From: Hericium rajendrae
Lineage: Eukaryota > Basidiomycota > Agaricomycetes > Russulales > Hericiaceae
NCBI GenBank assembly: GCA_033439255.1
Contig: CM065888.1
Span: 2,046,001-2,110,000 of the forward strand
Length of the DNA stretch: 64,000 nucleotides
Reading direction: 5' to 3'
Positions 57,188-64,000 of this stretch are shown here, in pieces. The notes under the pieces were generated by a model. The model searched no databases, was not told where the DNA came from, and was given only the letters and a program-made list of their open reading frames with translations. Numbering within the stretch: the stretch's first letter is position 1; each line of letters begins with the position of its first letter. The translations under genes were made by a program, and so were the position numbers.

Positions 57188-57356
57188 AAGATGTCATGTG
57201 ATCATGTTCACTTTCAGCCACCCGGCCTCATTGCTGCCACATCTCTCTTGCTCTTTGCTGTCATCTTTGCTACAGACAAGGTAGGCTCTCACTCTCTTTT
57301 GCTCTATGTTGATGGTGCATCTGACCTTCTGTAGACTCTCCAATCTTCATCTCATC

Positions 57357-60300
57357 ATGCCTCCTAAGCCAGCACAGCCTGATATCAGGTATGACCCCTG
57401 AGTCCATTTCTGATCTGATATCTCATTCAAGTCATCCCTTGCCAGTTTCATACCTTCTAAGGAGTTCAGTAAAGCCACCATCCATCCAGCCGTAGTGACT
57501 GTAGATAAGGCACAAGAGAAGAAGGCAGACTTCAGAGTAGAGGCAAAGCTGCTCCACACCCTACCCTGGTTCAATGGAGATATCATGACTGTCTCCACAA
57601 TCCGAACCTTGTTGCAGGGAAGGCATGCACATGCACCAGACAGAGAGGCCATGAAAATGTTGGTACTAGCAGATCAGGATGCTGAAGACTGGTTGTCTAC
57701 TGTCTATGAGGTAATGCCATACTCTTCATTCTATTTGTGATGCTGTGATTAAATGTCATGCAGACCTTTCTCACACACATGGATTCTTGGGGCAAAGAAG
57801 GGTTCTATGACTTGCCACCTCCAGAAAAAGCCAATCTCTGGAGGCTTATGGTTGAAGGTGGTAAAAATCTAAACAATGAGCAGGAACGCAAAGAGATCTT
57901 CAATGCGGTTCTGAACCTCTATTCTGGTCATCTGACTCTGGTCACAAATGTGATCGCACGATACCAGATTGTCGATGTCATCTGCAAGATTCACGATATG
58001 ACTCCTGCTCGAGGCCAGAAGCACTTGCATATGCCTCAGATTGCTGCATACAAGCAGCTTGTGCAAAAGACTAGTCTTTTGAAATCAGTATGAGCTATTA
58101 TTCTTTTTTTTTTGCTTAATAATCTGATGTGTCTAAGGTGGTGGATGATCTAAAGTCTTGGCCAACTATCATTGACAAGGCATATGATGCATTTCATACT
58201 CCCAACAAGCTAGCACTCTCTGATGGAACAGTGGCCACCACATCAACATCAGGAACCTTCAAAACTTTCTGATGAACCCTGCAGAGTCTGATCAACTGCA
58301 AGACCTGATTCAGCTGCAGGCTCTAATTAGAGGACAATTTCTGATCAGAGATTTTATATTTTGAAGTCAATAACTATTGGCAGATATAGTAGTCATCCAA
58401 CTCTAATCATTAGATGTAACAAAGTTTTCAATATCTAAAATTTACATGAATCTGATCAGTTCTGATCAGTCTGCGAGCATTCTGCATTGATACTTTTTTG
58501 AATCTTGAGGTCAAATATTCTGCAGCTAGCTGAGAGTAGCTGATGCTGTCTGAGAGTATCTGATGTGTCTGATGCAACTGCTGCAGATCATGCAGACACT
58601 GTCAGATGCCTCGCAGGTCAAACAGAAAGTTTTGAAGGTTCCTGATGAAGTAACAGTATCACATCTGCAACTGTGAAAGTCCTTGAAAATCATTGGTCAT
58701 CAGGAATATGGAATGATGAGGTTGCAGCTCAGATCACAAGTGCTCTCTTGGAGGGTGTGATGAAGAAGGAACAGGCCAACTTATCCTTTCGTATCATTCA
58801 GCATTTTGAGATAGCAGCTGCTGGCCTGCAGGCTTTTATGAAGGTAATAGAGCTCAATTTCTTATACCTTACTACAAATTTAATAATGTAACTGTAGGCA
58901 TATATCTTCATCATTGAAGATGATATATTCTGGCAAAACATATTTATGTAAGTCATATTATCTAGACTTAATGAACCATTTGTTTTTAATATCAGTCTTG
59001 TTATAGAGATGCTGATCTATCAGATGATAAAATTAAAAACATGGACAAGCCTAAACGTTCTAAATGGCTATCACCCATTCTACTTTGCCTATCTTTCTCT
59101 CCTATTGTGCTATTTCTGAGACGATCATTGCATATAGAGGCCTTCAGTCGATCTGCATATCTACAGGTATGTTCTATTTAGTAATATTATTTTCTCTGTT
59201 GATATCAAACATATATATATTCTAGGTCATGATTCTTCTGGGAAATGTGCAGCGGCCTCCACATCTGGTCAAATTTGAGAGAATGATCTGGATTGCTTTG
59301 TTTGCTATTGCACGTGGTGCACCTGCCAATGTGCATGTGCCAGAACTGTTGCAATTTTAGAAAACCCATTTTTCTAAAACTGAAGATATAGCAGATGAGG
59401 CCACCTGGTTTCAGGAGCCCAAATATGGTTAGAGTTTACAATATGATCTTTGATTTTTGCTGATCTAATACTCTTTTTAGGACGAGCAGAACAGCAGGAT
59501 GAGCCAACATCTTCTGATAAAGCTGAAGAACACCTTTCCCAAGATATAGTGCTGAATGCAAAGACAGAGAAATTAGTTCATAGTTTGCCAGATGACTTTA
59601 GAACTACTATTGCTGAGGTCATGGCTGGCTTAGATTTCAGTAAGGTAGATCCAAATGCAATTGTACAAGGTCTTGTGGCAGTTTGGAAAAGCAATCCAGG
59701 TAAGTCTTAATTTGCTATGTATTCAATCCAATAATCTAATATAATTATCTTTTAGTTAAAAAATCAAAGTCTCCAAGGCAGAAGAAAGTGGTGAAGAAAT
59801 TAGTTGAGGTAGAGTCAGAGTCAGAGGATTCAGAGGAGGATTCAGAAGAGGAGGATTCAGAGCAGGAGGAAAAGCAAAGGAAAGTTAAGGAGAAGGAGAG
59901 AAAAAAGGAGAAGGAGAAGAAGGAAAAGGAGCAGAAGGAGAAGAAAGAGAAGGAGAAGGAGAAGAAGGAGAAGGAAAAGAAGGAGAAGGAGGAGAAAGAG
60001 AAAAAGGAGAAGGAGAAAAAGGAGAAGGAGGAGAAGGAGAAAGAGCTGCAGAAGAAACAACAAGACAAAATAGCAGAGCAGCCAGAGGAGCAGACACAGG
60101 AAGAGATTCAGATCAGGGTGGATCCTAACAGGTTTATCAGAAACATGCAAGACAGAAAACAAGGTAGTGTTCCAGACAACAAAATCATTCAGGCTCTTAA
60201 AAACAAGATCAATACACTGCATCATGAGCTGGCTAACATACCAGTAAGCTTCTGATCCTACTATTTTTGTTTGCATATAACAATTCTAATCATATATTAG

Positions 60301-62449
60301 AAACTGCCTGCATTAGATAAGAAACCTGCTAAGGTATGCATGCTATATTATTCAGAGCTTTATTACTGACTTGCTTTGTTTAAATTAGCTAAATTCTGAG
60401 CCTATCATGCTTCCTGCATACTGTGCAAAAAGAGATGATATGGTCAATGTTCCTTATATACCTCTTATTATGGAGAATGAGGTGAGTGACTACAAGCTTT
60501 ATTTTGTTTTTACCACTAACACTTAGTATTCAATAGGACGACTTTCAGGTTACTTTAGGCAACAAGCTAAAAACTGCTTTATTTGCCAGCCTACAGCCAG
60601 ATGGACAGCCACGCATGTGTAACAAGTCTGCCAAACAACAGGAACATCCTGACAGAGACACTAGCTCAGCAGTCTATGTTACCTCCTGTGACAGTTTTGC
60701 AGATCTAGACACCACTATCATTCAAAGCATCTTCTCTCGCAGGCATATCTTGGTGCATAGTCAGTCTAGTTCCAGAAGATGGAGTTGGAATGAAGAGTCT
60801 ATAGGAAGATTGGGTGATCTGGATGAAATTATTGAAATTCAAGGTAAGATTATATTTATATCATAGGACAGAAACTAATAAATGTTTATATGGCAGATAT
60901 GGCTTATAGGTCTGCAGACAATGCACAGGCGCAGTTGAGAAAGGGCATACGCCATGACATTCTTCTAGCAGGCATAGATCCAGAACTGCTTTCAGAAGAT
61001 CTGTGCACCTTGTATGATGGCAAGATCTTGAATGGGTTAGATAATGCTTGCCCAGAACCTTTGGCAGAAATGCCCAACTTTAGGTATGATTATAATTTAC
61101 ATCTGTTTTCTAATTATACTAACTAAGGAATACTCAGCTCTCTAGCCAGTCATGAACTTGTCTTGAGGCACTCTGAGGCTATTTTGCAGACTCATCTGCA
61201 TGATAGGCCAACGACTGATTTGTCCTGGGCCACTGTAGCAACTAAAGGGTCTATTTCAGACTTCCATGAGGATACAGATGGTCTAGCTACAGCTTCAAAG
61301 CCTTTGGTTGGTAGCAAGCTCTGGATTCTGCTTACACCCAAAGATCCATGGAAGGACGATATCAGCAACTTGAACACCTATCTGGACATCCATGACTTTT
61401 CTAATTTAGATCTCAATGAGTACTATGTAGAAGCTATTCTCTTGCAGCCAGGCCAGACTCTGTAAGTAAAAATAATTGTTCTTTTGCTCTTCAATTCTGA
61501 CTTTTGACATTCATTTAGCTATCAATGGCCTTGCACTCGACACTGGGTGTATGGAATTGAGGCAACCATGGTTTATGGTCGGCATTTCTATGCCCAAGCC
61601 TGCTTGGATCGTAGCTTTTTTGGACAGATTCATTCTCAGATGCTGGGAACCATTCACAATAACACATCTCATCCATCTGTCTGTCCTATACTAGCTGATT
61701 TTATGGCTTGGTGGGCTTATCTTTTAGACCATCCCTCTTCTGGTGGTGAGTCATATTTTACATTTATCTTTAATATTCTGTCTAATTATATTGTAGCTCA
61801 ATACCCAGACATCAACACAGTTCAAGGGATGCACATCTTTTTGGCAGCTGCACATGCTGTCATCTTTGCACCAACCTTATCAGCTGTCAAGAATCTTGTG
61901 CCTCGACCTGATGCTACAGCTCAAGCTCACAAAATTATCAATGGACTGGCTTTGACAAAGATGATGAAGCACTACCTCAGTGAAGGTTGTCAGGAGGAGT
62001 GGGCCTATCCTCTGAAATTTTTTACTAGCATCAGCAGAGATGTTGCTCAAGCTTGGATCCACTATAGTGAGCAGATTGAGATCAGGCCAGATCTTCTTCA
62101 AGCTATTGGCCCAAGAAGGTCCTCTTCTGATCTGTACACCTCTCTCTGCTCTGATCTAAACAAGTTCTGGAGCAAGAAGCTGAATATTCAAGAGGAAATG
62201 GATGAGTGGTGGTTGGATAAAGATGCTGACCTTCCTGAAAGCCTACAGCCTTATGTTGGAGATGAATCAAGACCTGTATGGAAGAAGGCTGATGACTATG
62301 AGAGTCCTCGCTGGGTGGAAACTCACTTTGAATCATCGTTGGCAGTTTGGGAGACTATAGGTGGGGGCATAGCAGAAGAAGAGCTAGAAAAGAGAAAGAT
62401 GGGAGATCAGGATTCAAGTCAGCCATCCAAGAAGACTCGTCACAAATAG
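57357..62449 (+). CDS. JmjC-like dioxygenase cargo gene, interrupted by MITE B3
   Basis: Start ATG at 57357 (MPPKPAQPDI), stop at 62449, about 15 introns of 40-60 nt. The N-terminal half is helical and unrecognised (TLPWFNGDIMTVSTIRTLLQ, KEGFYDLPPPEKANLWRLM). A linker at 59760-60110 is a highly charged KEK/KKEKE coiled stretch after an acidic serine run. The C-terminal third carries a JmjC-type core: SDFHEDTDGLAT (HxD, 61265-61273), GSKLWILLTPKDPW, LLQPGQTL then TRHWVYG (second His, 61541) and YGRHFYAQ. It ends in a basic tail (KKTRHK). JmjC enzymes are Fe(II)/2-oxoglutarate hydroxylases, many of them histone demethylases. An in-frame TAG near 59357 may be a CAG-to-TAG change or part of an unrecognised intron. 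Confidence 0.65.
58247..58647. mobile_element. MITE B3, full copy (401 bp)
   Basis: The target duplication is AA (58245-58246 and 58648-58649). It lies in exon 4 of the JmjC-like gene. Ignoring it gives a continuous frame VATTS to SNSITSATVKVLENHW. Confidence 0.95.
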
Positions 62450-63094
62450 TGATATTACTCTATAGTAGAAATGATTGTATGGCAGGAAAGCAGAGTTTAT
62501 TGACTTCTCTTTTATTTTTCACTAAGATAGAGTATAAGAGAGTGATGATGCACAATATAGTTAGTTTTTTGAATTTATTGGGCGGATCATCTACTTCATT
62601 CTCACTTTCTCATTATATAATGCTAGGAATGCTACATGTCTGACACAGATAGATGTGGAGAGCTAACTAGTGGTTTATGATCAAATGATCAAATGAGAAA
62701 GTTTGCTGTTAAAAAGAGAACCCTTTTGACAAGGATGACAAATGTCAGCTGCAGCTGGCTAGCAAGGATCAAGCCATTGCAGAAAGGTCTACACATATCA
62801 AACATTAGCTAAACCAAGCTGTCAACTGCAAGAGGAAACCCTTGAGTTGACAATCAGAAGAGAGAGGAGAGTTAGCCCACAAAAGACTCACTTAAGTGAT
62901 ACTTAAGTGATACCTTTAAATCAAGTACACTAAGAGCAAAATGCGAGAGTGCTTTACGTTCTGCAAGTTTTGCATAGATCAAGATGCATAGAATAGGTTA
63001 AAAAATGATGAATGAGTAAATTCTGACACATTTTAGAACAAGTGAATTGGTCAAGAACTCACCGAGTTATAGTAAATAAAACAAAGTGTAAAAG
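62450..63094. other. 5' subterminal non-coding region of G1
   Basis: No gene. 62870-63075 contains, in inverse orientation, a unit like the subterminal repeats of N2 (AACTTGCAGAACGTAAAGCA and TTCACTTGTTCTAAAATG on the minus strand). Confidence 0.5.
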
Positions 63095-63200
63095 AAAAAG
63101 TCAGGCCAGAGCTGGAATTGAACCTGCAAACTCGTCAGATTGATGATCTTGCAATTACATAAGCCAACTGCCAAATGGGGATGGTCATCGTTTTGGTGTC
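63095..63200 (-). promoter_or_regulatory. tRNA-like Pol III module at the G1 5' end
   Basis: Minus strand: GGCAGTTGGCTTATGTAATT (A box-like), then GGTTCAATTCC (63124-63114, B box, one mismatch to the tRNA consensus GGTTCGANTCC) and TTTTT at 63100-63096. GCAGG/CCAGC can form a T-arm stem around the box. It lies 127 nt from the element end, as in H2 and N2 (126 nt). No full cloverleaf was found. Confidence 0.45.
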
Positions 63201-63251
63201 GTTTTCGATAGGAAAAGCCGGTATAGAGTAAACGATTCTAAGGAATCGTAA

Positions 63252-63425
63252 TTAGTTAGAGATTAAAAACTTATATATCTGACAATAAATGTCTTTTCTT
63301 GAATGTAAAAGTCTGATCAGATATTTGCTTCTCAAGATTGCTTTCAGGTGGATCAGGTCAATCAGAAGCTGTCAGTAGGGTTAGAAATTGTCAGGTCAAT
63401 CAGAAAGTTGTCAACCTTCCTGATG
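63252..63425. mobile_element. MITE A3, right half (174 bp)
   Basis: It starts TTAGTTAGAGATTAAAAACT directly after the G1 5' end and ends ..CAACCTTCCTGATG, followed by AC, the partner of AC at 36987-36988. Confidence 0.95.
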
Positions 63426-64000
63426 ACCCTCGCCTGAGCCTGCGTGGGCCAGAAACTGCCTCAGCCACCGATTCCTCAGAACTCTGTACTCCATCACCTT
63501 GTACCCTTGTGCCCTTGGATGTTGTCCAGTTGCAGCAGACTTCCTGTAGGTTGTCACCATTGATTCCACTGACCCCCACTTCCAGACCACTGCACCCTTC
63601 CCACTTGAGATCTTCGAGTCCCTTGGAGACTATCATGTTCACACCTTTGCTGGCATTGCCCGGATCCACTTTTCTCACCAAGACGCTACCACCTGCCAGT
63701 GATACTTCGCTGATCATGAAGACTTCCCCTACCTCAAACTCGTTGACTTCGACGTCACCAGAGAGGAACACCACCACCTACACCCAGCCACTCCACCACT
63801 CCTCACCATTGCTCCTCCTAGTGTCGACTCCCCTCCCACATGCATTGAACCCCTCTTTGTACCAACAGGTATCATCTTCAACACCGTTACCAAAAAGTAC
63901 TATGCATACCGTTCCAACTCTCGATGCCTAGTCGTTGGCTGGAGACCAAACCTAGTAGAAGGAAGAGATCAGTGGTTTTGGCAGGCCAGTAGCATTTTTA
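63426..64000 (+). pseudogene. Possible degraded gene fragment, unrecognised
   Basis: One frame reads FESLGDYHVHTFAGIARIHF, then after a TGA near 63700 YFADHEDFPYLKLVDFD, VPTGIIFNTVTKKYYAYRSN and WRPNLVEGRDQWFWQA to the window edge. The residue pattern is coding-like. A possible intron (GTAGGT..TTCCAG) lies at about 63547-63588. It was next to 36.8-37.0 kb before MITE A3 and G1 arrived. No family was recognised. Confidence 0.4.

Larger units (their letters stand above)
37396..63251 (-). mobile_element. Giant autonomous-type Helentron G1 (25,856 bp)
   Basis: The 5' end is at 63251 (minus strand TTACGATTCCTTAGAATCG) and the 3' end at 37396 (..AAGGAATCATCTTGCC, hairpin with GCATCGGC, CCCCCCAAG). 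It splits MITE A3 between CTA and TTAG. The halves sum to 581 bp and the outer AC duplication of the MITE is intact. The end structure (inverted TACGATTCCTT/AAGGAATC with the 3' copy about 40 nt inside, a hairpin near the 3' end, no target duplication) is that of Helentron/Helitron2 elements. Cargo from 3' to 5': Rep-helicase-peptidase, unrecognised gene, unrecognised gene (opposite strand), TET/JBP-like gene, JmjC-like gene (opposite strand). Confidence 0.92.

Noticed and set aside
59745-60276. Minus-strand Ser/Phe-rich and Leu-rich ORFs
   Set aside because: They are shadows of the KEK-rich linker of the JmjC-like gene.
37396-63251. Classical plant-type Helitron (TC...CTRR ends)
   Set aside because: The 5' end is TTACG, not TC, and the 3' end is CAAG with an inner inverted repeat, so the Helentron/Helitron2 type fits better.

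Overview
The window looks like nuclear DNA of an Agaricomycete (mushroom-forming basidiomycete). The reasons are many 45-60 nt introns with GTRAGT donors and CTAAY branch points, a Gypsy lineage typical of Agaricomycetes, a Plavaka-type transposase fragment, and Helitron proteins with a DUF6570-like N-terminus and a PIF1 helicase. No ordinary housekeeping gene was recognised. Nearly all of the 64 kb is layered mobile DNA.

Layout. 1-370 is the 3' tail of a Helentron inside a foldback MITE (A1). 1502-6064 is a Gypsy fossil cut by two MITEs and an LTR-like block, followed by an unrecognised ORF (6423-7247). 7.2-16.5 kb holds a Copia-type LTR edge, CTATATAG-rich DNA, intron-like arrays, GC-rich arrays and repeated 'donor, branch point, hairpin' cassettes. 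17.0-22.0 kb is a Copia fossil split by a decayed Plavaka element (17567-21922), itself split by a 1.5 kb Helentron. 22-27 kb holds tandem repeats, an array of intron-like units and another GC-rich composite module. 27-36.2 kb is a pseudogene and an unrecognised intron-bearing gene; one of its introns received Helentron H2, which contains MITE B2, which contains Helentron N2.

37396-63251 is the main object: a 25,856 bp Helentron (G1) on the minus strand. Its ends are fixed to within about a base because it splits a MITE A copy into 407 + 174 bp, which sums to the 581 bp of two uninterrupted copies. Its ends match those of the smaller elements: 5' TTACGATTCCTT, and 3' AAGGAATC, hairpin, CAAG. 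G1 encodes a Rep/PIF1 helicase ending in a cysteine-peptidase-like domain, two unrecognised proteins, a long protein with a TET/JBP-like 2-oxoglutarate/Fe(II) dioxygenase signature, and a JmjC-like protein with a KEK-rich linker. If the two dioxygenase readings hold, this rolling-circle transposon carries candidate DNA- and histone-demethylating enzymes, which could oppose host silencing. That is inference from motifs read by eye.

The small MITEs (A 581 bp, B 401 bp, E 291 bp) all begin CATCAGG and make 2-bp target duplications. Their ends resemble those of the Plavaka element, which is proposed as their source. MITEs A and B were active before G1 arrived (A3) and afterwards (A4 and B3 interrupt G1 cargo genes). 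Several cargo genes and the Plavaka gene now carry in-frame stops of the C:G to T:A type.
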